A DNA stretch of 64,000 nt from Acinetobacter wuhouensis (GTDB lineage Bacteria; Pseudomonadota; Gammaproteobacteria; Pseudomonadales; Moraxellaceae), in the NCBI RefSeq assembly GCF_001696605.3, contig NZ_CP031716.1, positions 3,658,001 to 3,722,000 on the forward strand, given 5' to 3'. This document shows, one piece after another, positions 9,306-17,872 of this stretch. The translations under genes and the position numbers were made by a program. The first letter of the stretch is position 1. Every line of letters begins with the position of its first letter. The notes below the pieces were generated by a model. The model was not told where the DNA came from, did not search any database, and saw only the letters and a program-made list of their open reading frames with translations.

Positions 9306-10364
9306 TTAAACCAAAGCAGGATAATCAATATACCCTTCCGCCGTTTGCGAACCGATCATATTTTCAAACACCAGTTCATTCAAAGGTGCATTCTGAACCA
9401 AACGCTCAAACAGATCAGGATTGGCAATATAAGCCTTACCAAAAGACACCGCATCCGCTTTGCCTGAAGCTAATAACGTAATCGCATCATCACGGCTCAA
9501 CTTCATATTGGCAATATAAGGCACACCGCCTGAGCGCTGTTTCATATCTTCACTGATACTGTCATCAGCCAGATATTCACGAGTAAAGAAGAATGCGATC
9601 TTACGCTTTCCTAACTGCTCCAAAGCATAACCAAAGGTTTCACGTGGATCAGCATCCCCCATATCATGTTCATCACCACGTGGAGCTAAATGCACGCCAA
9701 CACGACTTGCGCCCCACACCTCGATCAAAACATCAGTCACTTCCAGTAATAAACGAGTACGATTCTCTACCGAACCACCATATTCATCATCACGCTGATT
9801 GGTTGAACTTTGCAGGAACTGATCGATCAGATAACCATTGGCAGCATGCAGTTCAACGCCATCAAAACCTGCTTCTTTGGCACGGATTGCAGCCTGTTTA
9901 TATTGCGCAATAATCGTTTTAATTTCAGAGATTTCTAAAGCACGTGGCACAACATAATCACGTTTTGGACGCAGTAAACTCACCTGCCCCGCTTGTTGTA
10001 CAGCACTTGCAGATACAGGCGTTTCACCATTTAAAAGATCAGGGTGCGATACACGCCCCACATGCCACAACTGAGCAACAATCAAACTGCCTTTGTCATG
10101 CACCGCTTGAGTGGTCAATTTCCAACCTTCCACTTGTGCATCTGTGAATAATCCTGGAGTATTTAAATAACCATTGGCTTCTTCAGAGATCACCGTCGCT
10201 TCGGAAATAATTAAACCTGCACTGGCACGTTGCGCATAGTATTCCGCCATCATTGCGGTTGGAACACGATCCGCTGTTGCACGACTGCGTGTTAAGGGAG
10301 CCATCACGACACGATTTTTGAGATGTAAATCGCCCAGGACGAGAGGAGAAGAAAGTTCAGCCAT
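9306..10364 (-). CDS. nemA: Alkene reductase, Old Yellow Enzyme family (NemA-like)
   Basis: An FMN-dependent oxidoreductase that reduces activated C=C bonds with NAD(P)H, such as N-ethylmaleimide and other electrophiles. It has 352 residues. The TIM barrel starts with NRVVMAPLTRSRA (about 17-29); VAQLWHVGRVSHP (about 97-109) and ELHAANGYLIDQFLQ (about 171-185) carry the substrate and flavin contacts, and DEYGGSVENR is the family signature. The ArsR-type gene lies only 38 bases upstream on the same strand, so the pair is probably one operon and the regulator probably controls this enzyme. The family is certain; the physiological substrate is unknown. Confidence 0.9.
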   Translation of the reverse strand: MAELSSPLVLGDLHLKNRVVMAPLTRSRATADRVPTAMMAEYYAQRASAGLIISEATVISEEANGYLNTPGLFTDAQVEGWKLTTQAVHDKGSLIVAQLWHVGRVSHPDLLNGETPVSASAVQQAGQVSLLRPKRDYVVPRALEISEIKTIIAQYKQAAIRAKEAGFDGVELHAANGYLIDQFLQSSTNQRDDEYGGSVENRTRLLLEVTDVLIEVWGASRVGVHLAPRGDEHDMGDADPRETFGYALEQLGKRKIAFFFTREYLADDSISEDMKQRSGGVPYIANMKLSRDDAITLLASGKADAVSFGKAYIANPDLFERLVQNAPLNELVFENMIGSQTAEGYIDYPALV

Positions 10365-10402
10365 ATTTGCCTCATCACTCGCTTTCCAACCTGAATCAGG
10401 AA

Positions 10403-10702
10403 TTAAAGCGAGTTTTTAAGATATTCAATATATTGCTGAATTAAAGCTTCATTACGTGAAAAGTACGACCATTGACCATACTTTTCTGCTTGAATTAATC
10501 CTGACTGTTGCAAAACTGACAAATGATTGGACATCGTGGACTGAGAGACATTACCGAGTTTCTCGATATTCCCTGCACATATGCCACGACTAAATCCACC
10601 GCACTGCTCTTCACACAGATACTGTTGTGGATTTTTCAACCACTCCAGAATCTGGCGTCGAGTCGGATTTGCCAATGCTTTAGAAATTAAATCAATATCC
10701 AT
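10403..10702 (-). CDS. ArsR-family winged-helix regulator with a cysteine-rich loop
   Basis: A DNA-binding regulator of about 99 residues. ALANPTRRQILEWL is the ArsR helix and NVSQSTMSNHLSVLQQSGLI is the helix-turn-helix. Between them, in place of the usual short linker, is a loop with three cysteines (LCEEQCGGFSRGICAG, about 30-45). Because the partner gene encodes an electrophile-reducing enzyme, the cysteines are attractive as redox or electrophile sensors, though metal binding is also possible. An in-frame ATG at 10726 would add eight residues, but the start at 10702 (MDIDLISKAL) matches the family. An inverted repeat about 80 bases upstream is the likely operator. Confidence 0.82.
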   Translation of the reverse strand: MDIDLISKALANPTRRQILEWLKNPQQYLCEEQCGGFSRGICAGNIEKLGNVSQSTMSNHLSVLQQSGLIQAEKYGQWSYFSRNEALIQQYIEYLKNSL

Positions 10703-10780
10703 AGCCACAACCCGTATCAGATACATCCAATTTTGAGCAAAGCTCTATTCAGCATCTTTGTGGACAATATATCGCATTTT

Positions 10781-10798
10781 TTCGATTTTAATATCGAA
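10781..10798. promoter_or_regulatory. Candidate ArsR operator
   Basis: A perfect inverted repeat TTCGAT-N6-ATCGAA lies in the AT-rich DNA upstream of the arsR-nemA pair. A second, weaker dyad (ATATCGAATATTTTAGATAT) overlaps it. Its position fits autoregulation of the pair; function is inferred. Confidence 0.5.
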
Positions 10799-10884
10799 TA
10801 TTTTAGATATATTATAAAAATACTGATAAAGCCTTGCTATTTATCATAATTTAAATAGAAAAAATTTATGAAAAATACGCCGTA

Positions 10885-11980
10885 TTAAAGCCCTTGCTTT
10901 AAACTCGCTTCAATAAATTTATCCAGATCACCATCCAGCACCGCACCTGTGTTGGAATTTTCCACACCAGTACGCAAGTCTTTAATCCGTGAGTCATCTA
11001 AAACGTATGAACGAATCTGACTGCCCCAACCAATATCAGACTTAGAATCTTCAAGTGCCTGCGCAGCTTCGTTACGCTTACTCATTTCCAGCTCATACAA
11101 TTTTGCACGTAACTGTTTCCAGGCATGGTCACGGTTCGCATGTTGTGAACGCTGGTTCTGACATGCCACCACGATACCTGTTGGCGCGTGGGTTAAACGT
11201 ACCGCAGAGTCAGTTTTGTTAATGTGCTGACCACCCGCACCTGATGCACGATAAGTATCGGTACGGACATCGGCTGGGTTAATATCAATTTCAATATTAT
11301 CATCAACTTCAGGCGATACAAACACTGCTGAGAATGAGGTATGACGGCGGTTACCTGAGTCAAACGGTGACTTCCGTACTAAACGGTGTACGCCAGATTC
11401 GGTACGCAACCAACCGTATGCATATTCACCTTCAACACGGATCGTTGCAGATTTAATCCCTGCCACATCACCGTCAGATTCTTCCATCAGTTCAGCTTTA
11501 AAGCCATGACGTTCGATCCAACGCATATACATACGCAATAACATGGACGCCCAGTCCTGTGCTTCAGTACCGCCTGAACCCGCTTGAATTTCCACATAAC
11601 ATGGGTTCGGGTCCATTGGGTTGCTGAACATACGACGGAATTCAAGCTTCGCCAATTCTGCTTCTGCTGTATCCAACTCAGCCTGTACATCTGCCAATAA
11701 GCTTTCATCATCTGCTTCAACAGCTAAATCTAAAAGTGCTTGTGCATCTTCAATTTGTGTAGCTAAACCTTCTAAAACGTTGAGTACGTTTTCCAGTTCG
11801 CCTTTTTCTTTTGCCATGGCTTGCGCACGGCTTTGGTCATTCCAGATCGCAGGATCTTCTAACTCGCGGAGAACCTCTTCTAAACGCTCTTTTTTTAGAT
11901 CGTAGTCAAAGATACCCCCGTAGTGTTAGACCACGGTCATTTAAGTCTTTTAGCTGTAATAGATAAGGATTGATTTCCAC
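10885..11980 (-). CDS. prfB: Peptide chain release factor 2 (programmed +1 frameshift)
   Basis: RF2 ends translation at UGA and UAA. The gene is split: 24 codons from a GTG at 11980 ([13 protein letters not shown]...) reach an in-frame TGA at 11906-11908, and a +1 shift joins them to 340 further residues, 364 in all (E. coli has 365). The main frame contains the stop-codon reading tripeptide SPF in [15 protein letters not shown], and the catalytic GGQ in [21 protein letters not shown]. An ORF search that needs an ATG would start wrongly at 11817 and lose the N-terminal domain. The GTG start has no clear Shine-Dalgarno; it is chosen because MEINP is conserved. The gene is monocistronic here (E. 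coli has lysS downstream). Confidence 0.95.
11904..11920 (-). promoter_or_regulatory. prfB: prfB +1 frameshift site
   Basis: On the minus strand the sequence reads CGGGGGTATCTTTGACT: an internal Shine-Dalgarno-like GGGGG, then the slippery CTT and the UGA stop followed by C. This is the classical RF2 autoregulatory site, with low RF2 favouring the +1 shift. The only difference from the E. coli core is C instead of A before the G-run. Confidence 0.95.
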
Positions 11981-12170
11981 GAGTTTTAATCTCACATTGG
12001 CTGTTTTTTAATTCGGACGCATTCTACCACAGAGTGAAAAAAGTTGAGATATTGCTTTTCTTGTCTAACAAAGCAATTGACCACAGTTTAATATTTATGA
12101 AAAATACGCACGCTTTTACAACCAATATTACATTTTTTTGACAACAACAACTTAAATTAGGGTCACAACA

Positions 12171-13028
12171 ATGAAACGCTCACTACTCGCAATTGCGATC
12201 GCAACGCTTGCTTCTTCAAGTTTCGCCTACAATGTTCAATTAGATGGCGGCTTTAGCTACTTTGATCATGACAATGATTTTATTGATACAGATAATCAAT
12301 TTGATATCAAAGGAACCTATTATTTTAACCCAGTACAAAGCAAAACTGGCCCTTTAAATGAAGCTGCTTTCTTAGGTCATAACAGCAATGTTTATGCAAA
12401 ATACACATATAACTATATGGAAAGCAAAGATTATATCGACGATTTCGGCAATAGTTATGCGCTTGCTAAAGACGAGCGTGAAATTCACCATGTTGTGGGT
12501 GGCTTAGAATATTTTTATGAACAGTTCTATGCAAATGCTGAAGTTGGTTTTGGTCGCCTCAAAGATGAATCTGAATATCGTTTTGCCAACGCCAAAACAA
12601 CAGTCAAAGATGATTATGATGTAACAACTTACCGCGCATTAGTCGGTTTTACCCCGATCAGCAACTTACTTCTTGCTGCGGGTGTAGATGGTTATTATGG
12701 TGAAAATGATGGCGATGATGATGCAGCATTCGCTGTAACAGCAAAATATGTTGCTCCTGTAGGCCCATCTGGTCAGTATGTAAACTTAGAAGCGAATGGT
12801 ACATTTGGTGATACTGACCATTATGAAATCGGTGCAGATTACTACTTAAATAAAACATTTAGCATTGGTACTGCATACGAACGTCAAGATGAAAAAGATA
12901 CTGACGCAGTCGATTATTTTACACTTCGTACAAAATACTTCATCAATGACGTTGCTGCGGTTGGTGCTGCAATTGGCTTTGGTGATGACGTACAAGCATA
13001 CAATATCAACGCGACATTCCGTTTCTAA
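12171..13028 (+). CDS. Omp33-36-like outer-membrane porin (first of a tandem pair)
   Basis: A 285-residue outer-membrane beta-barrel protein with a cleavable signal peptide (MKRSLLAIAIATLASSSFA) and a C-terminal FRF that suits the Bam machinery. The motif GTYYFNPVQSKTGPLNEAAFL near residues 47-67 is shared with the next gene and with Acinetobacter Omp33-36-type porins. The strand pattern alternates short aromatic segments with Asp/Asn-rich loops. AGGG precedes the ATG and a terminator follows, so it is probably transcribed alone. It has diverged strongly from its neighbour (extra YNYMESKDYID loop). The transported solute is unknown; the assignment rests on similarity of motifs I recall, not on a search. 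Confidence 0.8.
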   Translation: MKRSLLAIAIATLASSSFAYNVQLDGGFSYFDHDNDFIDTDNQFDIKGTYYFNPVQSKTGPLNEAAFLGHNSNVYAKYTYNYMESKDYIDDFGNSYALAKDEREIHHVVGGLEYFYEQFYANAEVGFGRLKDESEYRFANAKTTVKDDYDVTTYRALVGFTPISNLLLAAGVDGYYGENDGDDDAAFAVTAKYVAPVGPSGQYVNLEANGTFGDTDHYEIGADYYLNKTFSIGTAYERQDEKDTDAVDYFTLRTKYFINDVAAVGAAIGFGDDVQAYNINATFRF

Positions 13029-13050
13029 GCTATAAAAAACCGTAGTTTTT

Positions 13051-13080
13051 AAAAGGCATTCTTTAAACAGAGTGCCTTTT
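13051..13080 (+). terminator. Rho-independent terminator of the first porin
   Basis: A 12-bp stem (AAAAGGCATTCT / AGAGTGCCTTTT, one G-T pair) is followed by TTATTT, 22 bases after the stop codon. Confidence 0.85.
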
Positions 13081-13244
13081 TTATTTCAAAACATGTCTAA
13101 AATTTACGCAAAACCCACCAATATCCACATTTCCCACACAGTTTTAATAAAACAAAACATGAAAATTAATTTATTATTTTCAATTACTTAATCTTTAAAA
13201 ATTACACAAAGTTACCTATATTACAGTTTGATTACTTACTTGGG

Positions 13245-13272
13245 TTGACGATTTATTTATTTCACCTAGACT
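13245..13272 (+). promoter_or_regulatory. Candidate sigma-70 promoter of the second porin
   Basis: TTGACG at 13245 and TAGACT at 13267 are separated by 16 bases. The predicted transcript start is about 50 bases before the porin ATG at 13329. Confidence 0.5.
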
Positions 13273-13328
13273 TAAAGTTGTAACAAAAAATGTATATCGA
13301 AACGAATCATTTTCAGAGGGGATCAACC

Positions 13329-14096
13329 ATGAAAAAATTAACAATCGCTTCAGCAGTTTTCTCGGCACTCGTTATGACTGGCACTGCACATGCATATCAA
13401 GCAGAAGTGGGTGGTTCATATACATATAATGACCCAGATGATTTTGATGCTACTCATCAGTTTGGTGTTGATGGAACTTATTACTTTAAACCAGTTCAAA
13501 CACGCAATTCACCATTGAATGAAGCTGCATTTTTAGATCGCGCAAGTAATGTAAAAGCCAATGTAAATTATGCCAACAATGACGGCGTGAAAGACACTCA
13601 ATACGGCGCAGGTCTTGAGTATTATGTACCTGGTTCTGACTTCTATGTTAGTGGTCGTGTAGGTCGTGATGAATATGAAGTTGATAACACACCGATTGAT
13701 CGTAAGGTAACAACTTATGGCGCGGAAGTGGGTTATTTACCAACTGCTGGCTTATTGCTTGCGCTTGGTGTAACAGGTTATGACGAAAAGCATGGTGATG
13801 ACGGTGCTGACCCAACTGTTCGTGCGAAGTATGTAACGAAAGTAGGTCAATATGACGCTAACTTTGAAGCATTTGGTGCTTTTGGCGACCTAGATGAGTA
13901 TAAAGTACGTGGTGACTTGTATTTAGATAAAACTTTAAGTGTTGGTGCAGATTACTACAACAATGACTTAACTAATCGTGACGAGTTTGGTATTTCTGCG
14001 AAAAAATTCTTTAACCAAAACGTAAGCTTAGAAGGTCGTGTTGGTTTCGGTGATGATTACAACACTTATGGTGTTCGTGCAGGTTACCGTTTCTAA
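13329..14096 (+). CDS. Omp33-36-like outer-membrane porin (second of a tandem pair)
   Basis: A 255-residue outer-membrane barrel with a clear signal peptide (MKKLTIASAVFSALVMTGTAHA) and C-terminal YRF. GTYYFKPVQTRNSPLNEAAFL matches the first porin, as do the closing GFGDD and the LDKTLSVGADYY strand. The ATG at 13329 follows AGAGGGG by 7 bases, so the upstream ATG at 13290 is rejected. The gene has its own promoter-like site and terminator, so the two paralogues can be expressed separately. It is shorter than its neighbour, mostly through loss of loop residues. Family assignment is good; the solute is unknown. Confidence 0.82.
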   Translation: MKKLTIASAVFSALVMTGTAHAYQAEVGGSYTYNDPDDFDATHQFGVDGTYYFKPVQTRNSPLNEAAFLDRASNVKANVNYANNDGVKDTQYGAGLEYYVPGSDFYVSGRVGRDEYEVDNTPIDRKVTTYGAEVGYLPTAGLLLALGVTGYDEKHGDDGADPTVRAKYVTKVGQYDANFEAFGAFGDLDEYKVRGDLYLDKTLSVGADYYNNDLTNRDEFGISAKKFFNQNVSLEGRVGFGDDYNTYGVRAGYRF

Positions 14097-14120
14097 TCCA
14101 TCCGATTTGAGCGTAAAAGA

Positions 14121-14147
14121 AAACCAGTCGAAAGGCTGGTTTTTTTG
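14121..14147 (+). terminator. Rho-independent terminator of the second porin
   Basis: A stem AAACCAG / CTGGTTT with an 8-base loop is followed by a run of T, 25 bases after the stop codon. Confidence 0.85.
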
Positions 14148-14440
14148 TGTCTATAGAAAACATTTAATCATCTCTGCTTTTAACATCGTAAAAGTTAGCT
14201 GATTACACAGCCCTTTTGCTAAATTAAATCTATAACGCCACTGAATTTTATTGGAAGTCCCCTCTCCTTTTTAAGAATGAAAAACAACGTTTCGCAAGAG
14301 AGGGGGGTTAGCTACAGTAAACCTATCTCGACTATTAAATTTATTCTAAATAACTGAAATTGTTTTCAAATGTAGATTATTTCAATATAGTTCACTCATT
14401 CAACTTTGATTAATAACTTTAAATCTAAAGAGAAAATTCT
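14148..14440. repeat. Intergenic DNA with a dispersed palindromic repeat copy
   Basis: This gap has no gene. At 14258-14306 outer arms CCCCTCTCC and AGAGAGGGGGG enclose GAAAAACAACGTTTC followed by GCAAGAG, the same plan as the copy at 9226-9280. The rest is AT-rich leader of the DUF3883 gene. Confidence 0.55.
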
Positions 14441-15202
14441 GTGACCGAACGACATCAAAATTACGAAATTTTAAATTTAATTGGATATGGTTTAGCTAAG
14501 TTTGATCATGAGTTAATTAGACAATTTGGTTTTGAAACTAAACACAAATTTTATGAATATTTCGTTCAATTAGGAATCGTTGAAACTGCCAGTGTTGTTA
14601 AAAATCGAATGGACTTGTTTGACCCTTTTTTTGAGAATAATAGAAAAGGCTGGTGGCAAAAGGGGGATGCTTATATTCATCGAAAATTACTGATTGATAG
14701 CCTATTTGGCAATGAAAATGTTTTTGAATATGCAAATATTATAAAACTTTTTTTGAAAGATAATTTCAATATTAAAAATATCTTAGTCGAAGTAAAACCC
14801 ATTGTAAAATCGCGATTTAAGAAGCTTCAAGAAACGGGCTTGGAAGCAGAATTATTTTTTTTAAATAATTTCAATACAATTGAAAAGTTTAAAAATGGCT
14901 GTATTGAAGATGCTCGACTCTATGGTGATGGCTATGATTTTCAAGTTGATGTTCATGAAAATTCATTTCTAGCAGAAGTAAAAGGAATTAGGGCAAAAAG
15001 AGGTAAATTTCGCCTGACTGAAAATGAATACTTAAAAGCACAAGAATATCAGGACAATTATATTGTCACTCTAGTTTTAAATTTAGATGATTTACCTACG
15101 TTCTTAACCATTGAAAACCCTTTGAAACATTTAAAATTTGAAGAAAAAATTATCAATGCTAAAGCAACTAAAGAATACCATTTAATATCTACATTGGATT
15201 AA
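14441..15202 (+). CDS. Orphan DUF3883 protein, possible PD-(D/E)xK nuclease fold
   Basis: A 253-residue protein starting with GTG. The N-terminal half (about 1-135) is helical and unrecognised. The C-terminal half contains a DUF3883-type segment: DARLYGDGYDFQVDV (about 160-174), FLAEVKGIRAKRGKFRLTENEYLKA (about 178-202; written here only as a location) and a strand-rich end. The D...ExK spacing (YDFQVDV then AEVKG) is the layout of PD-(D/E)xK nuclease cores, and DUF3883 domains often sit at the end of helicase or restriction-like proteins. Here the domain stands alone. It lies between a porin and guaA, flanked by terminators and palindromic repeats, and its AT-rich codon use suggests an acquired gene. 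A role in restriction or defence is only inferred. Confidence 0.6.
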   Translation: MTERHQNYEILNLIGYGLAKFDHELIRQFGFETKHKFYEYFVQLGIVETASVVKNRMDLFDPFFENNRKGWWQKGDAYIHRKLLIDSLFGNENVFEYANIIKLFLKDNFNIKNILVEVKPIVKSRFKKLQETGLEAELFFLNNFNTIEKFKNGCIEDARLYGDGYDFQVDVHENSFLAEVKGIRAKRGKFRLTENEYLKAQEYQDNYIVTLVLNLDDLPTFLTIENPLKHLKFEEKIINAKATKEYHLISTLD

Positions 15203-15217
15203 ATATCGTTATAACAA

Positions 15218-15241
15218 AAAAGAGCGCCTAAGCGCTCTTTT
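15218..15241. terminator. Bidirectional terminator
   Basis: A perfect 10-bp stem AAAAGAGCGC / GCGCTCTTTT with a 4-base loop lies 15 bases after the DUF3883 stop. It can serve both that gene and, from the other strand, guaA. Confidence 0.85.
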
Positions 15242-15281
15242 CATTTAAATGATTTCCATCACTGCCACGTGCATCTTGCAC

Positions 15282-15416
15282 AAAATTCAAAGCAGTGCTT
15301 TGAATTTTATTCATGGCGTAATTTAGGCAAGAAGCTTCGCTTCTTGAAATCCCTGAGCGGTGAAATAACAAAGCAACGCTTTGTCACCTCGCAAGACTTT
15401 CAGCTATGCTGAAAGT
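15282..15416. repeat. Chain of four perfect short hairpins
   Basis: Four perfect inverted repeats follow each other in 135 bases downstream of guaA: 15282-15308 (12-bp stem, loop AGT), 15328-15346 (8-bp stem, loop TTC), 15368-15384 (7-bp stem, loop AAC) and 15396-15416 (9-bp stem, loop TAT). All have a 3-base loop closed by GC/GC, that is AGC-NNN-GCT, but the stem sequences differ. The last one touches the guaA stop codon. Confidence 0.8.
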
Positions 15417-16984
15417 TACTCCCATTCAATCGTAGCTGGTGGTTTAGATGATACATCATAAACAACACGAGAAACATCAGCGATTTCATTCATGATACGA
15501 GTCGAGATTTTATCAACAAGATCATAAGGAAGATGTGCAAAACGCGCTGTCATAAAGTCAACAGTTTCAACCGCCCGAAGTGCAATCACCCATGCATAAC
15601 GACGACCATCACCCACTACACCAACTGATTTAACAGGTTGGAATACAGCGAATGCTTGCGCAGTTTTATCATACCAACCGCTTGCACGAAGCTCTTGCAT
15701 AAAGATGTCATCAGCAAGACGAAGAATATCAGCATACTCTTTTTTCACTTCGCCAAGAATACGAACACCCAAACCTGGGCCAGGGAACGGATGACGGTAA
15801 AGCATCTCAAATGGTAAACCTAAAGTTGTACCTAAACGACGTACTTCATCTTTAAACAAATCACGGATTGGCTCAACCAGTTCAAATGCTAAATCTTCTG
15901 GTAAGCCGCCCACATTGTGGTGTGATTTGATCACATGTGCTTTACCATTTTTAGTTGCAGCAGATTCGATCACGTCAGGATAAATCGTACCTTGCGCAAG
16001 GAAGTTTACGCCATCAAGCTTACGTGCTTCTTCAGCAAAAACTTCGATGAATTCACGACCAATGATTTTACGTTTTTTCTCAGGGTCAACTTCACCTGCA
16101 AGTGCAGACAAGAAACGATCTTCAGCATCAGCACGAATCACACGGATACCCATGTTTTTCGCAAACATATCCATCACTTGCTCGCCTTCGTTCAAACGAA
16201 GTAAGCCATTGTCTACAAATACGCAGGTCAATTGATCGCCAATCGCTTTATGTAAAAGTGCAGCAACTACAGATGAATCCACACCACCTGAAAGACCTAA
16301 AAGAACTTTTTGATCGCCAATTTGCTCACGTAATTGTTCAACACGTAAGTCGATGATGTTTTCAGAATTCCAAAGGTTACGACAACCACAGATGCCATGT
16401 ACGAAGTTCGACAGAATTTCCGCACCTTTTGCAGTATGCGTTACTTCAGGATGGAACTGGATACCATAGAAACGACGAGCTTCATCAGAGACCATTGCAA
16501 ATGGGCAGCTTGGCGTGCTTGCAGTCACTTGGAAACCTTCAGGAATCGCAGTCACTTTGTCACCGTGGCTCATCCACACTTTTAATTGGTTTGCTGTATC
16601 TTCAAGATCACCGATTAATTTATCACGAACTTGAATATCTACTTCTGCATAACCAAATTCATGCACATCACCTGGCTCAACTTTACCACCAAGTTGTTGC
16701 GACATGGTTTGTAGACCATAGCAAATACCGAGTACAGGCACACCTAAGTTGAACACAACTTCAGGGGCACGTGGACTACCCGCTTCATAAACACTTTCTG
16801 GACCACCTGAAAGGATGATCCCGTTTGGGTTAAATGCACGAATGTCTTCTTCAGACATATCAAATGCGTACATTTCTGAATAAACACCAGCTTCACGTAC
16901 ACGACGTGCAATCAACTGGCTATATTGAGAACCGAAATCCAAGATGAGGATACGATCTTCAGTAATTTGGGTATTGGTCGTCAT
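15416..16984 (-). CDS. guaA: GMP synthase (glutamine-hydrolysing)
   Basis: GuaA converts XMP to GMP with ATP and glutamine in the cytoplasm. It has 522 residues. The class I amidotransferase domain comes first, with the nucleophile Cys at about 88 in [10 protein letters not shown] and the His/Glu pair in [10 protein letters not shown]. The ATP pyrophosphatase domain follows, with the P-loop [16 protein letters not shown] near 226-241, and then the dimerisation domain with [16 protein letters not shown] and the C-terminal KPPATIEWE. The ATG at 16984 ([19 protein letters not shown]) is preferred over the one three codons upstream, although neither has a strong ribosome site. guaB is not adjacent. 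Confidence 0.97.
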   Translation of the reverse strand: MTTNTQITEDRILILDFGSQYSQLIARRVREAGVYSEMYAFDMSEEDIRAFNPNGIILSGGPESVYEAGSPRAPEVVFNLGVPVLGICYGLQTMSQQLGGKVEPGDVHEFGYAEVDIQVRDKLIGDLEDTANQLKVWMSHGDKVTAIPEGFQVTASTPSCPFAMVSDEARRFYGIQFHPEVTHTAKGAEILSNFVHGICGCRNLWNSENIIDLRVEQLREQIGDQKVLLGLSGGVDSSVVAALLHKAIGDQLTCVFVDNGLLRLNEGEQVMDMFAKNMGIRVIRADAEDRFLSALAGEVDPEKKRKIIGREFIEVFAEEARKLDGVNFLAQGTIYPDVIESAATKNGKAHVIKSHHNVGGLPEDLAFELVEPIRDLFKDEVRRLGTTLGLPFEMLYRHPFPGPGLGVRILGEVKKEYADILRLADDIFMQELRASGWYDKTAQAFAVFQPVKSVGVVGDGRRYAWVIALRAVETVDFMTARFAHLPYDLVDKISTRIMNEIADVSRVVYDVSSKPPATIEWE

Positions 16985-17094
16985 GGTATACAACTATGTA
17001 GGCAACGAATATAAGCGCCACATTCTAACATTTTTCTGAACAGGACGCACTTTATTCAGTCACCTAGATGAAGAATGAATAATCCATTTGAAAA

Positions 17095-17733
17095 TTAACC
17101 ATTATTTTCACTTTTTAAGCGCTTTTCGATGATCTCAATCAATTCATCTGGTGTCATACAACGATTTAAAAATTGCTCTAAACTTCCTTGATTGCTAACT
17201 TCCCTAAAAAAAACAGTGTGATCTGTACCAAACAAAGTTGGATTATCCAGATTTGGATCGGACAGACAAATATAATATTGATCAGGAAAACTATAACGAT
17301 AAACAAGTTGTAGAAAATCAGGCTTTGAATTTTGTGTGAATTGAATGACTTCTTTTAAATCAATATCATCCTGTAAAAAGTCATAATTCCATTCTTCAAA
17401 ATCATCTGTACCTTGTTTATATGGTGTAAATAAAAAAGGCTGCCAAAAGGTTTGCCCTCTAGGTTCTTCACTGAATTGATAATAATCTCGAATCAATTGC
17501 TGAAAAAACTGCTCAGGATCACGATCAAATAAAGCTTGGTGCTGGTCAAAATATTCACCCAAACCATAGATCGGTTCCTGATCATCAGACTCTGCCCATG
17601 GTGTGTCTTGCGGACGTTCATATAATACTGTGTTGAATTGTATAGAAAGAAGATCATCCACAAATGAATGACCTTGTACATTATCAATATTGCCGCCAAG
17701 TGCTTTTATTCTATCAAGTATTTGCTTTTTCAT
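17095..17733 (-). CDS. Hypothetical acidic protein, possibly SMI1/KNR4 (SUKH)-like
   Basis: A 212-residue soluble, acidic protein without signal or membrane segments. The N-terminus (MKKQILDRIKALGG) is a short helix; the middle is rich in aromatic residues (FWQPFLFTPYKQG), and the last third reads YYICLSDPNLDNPTLFGTD followed by HTVFFREVSNQGSLEQFL. The last part recalls SMI1/KNR4-type (SUKH) proteins, which often act as immunity proteins to contact-dependent toxins. No toxin gene is next to it, and the resemblance is from memory only. It is a lone gene between guaA and doxX with an AT-rich upstream region. Confidence 0.45.
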   Translation of the reverse strand: MKKQILDRIKALGGNIDNVQGHSFVDDLLSIQFNTVLYERPQDTPWAESDDQEPIYGLGEYFDQHQALFDRDPEQFFQQLIRDYYQFSEEPRGQTFWQPFLFTPYKQGTDDFEEWNYDFLQDDIDLKEVIQFTQNSKPDFLQLVYRYSFPDQYYICLSDPNLDNPTLFGTDHTVFFREVSNQGSLEQFLNRCMTPDELIEIIEKRLKSENNG

Positions 17734-17825
17734 TTATAAAATTTAATTAGATCAACTACACCACTATATTAATAAAAATAACCAATGATCGCACTGACAA
17801 TCTTTTGCTTTTTTTTAATCAAAAA

Positions 17826-17845
17826 AGCCAGATCATCATCTGGCT
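17826..17845 (-). terminator. Terminator of the doxX gene
   Basis: A perfect 8-bp stem AGCCAGAT / ATCTGGCT with a 4-base loop is followed on the minus strand by TTTTTGATT, about 28 bases past the doxX stop. Confidence 0.8.
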
Positions 17846-17872
17846 ACTTTTAATAATTGAAATCTCAATTCA

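Noticed and set aside
9593..10147. His-rich frames of 106 and 67 codons opposite nemA
   Set aside because: Their composition comes from reading the complement of a real coding frame; there is no independent evidence.
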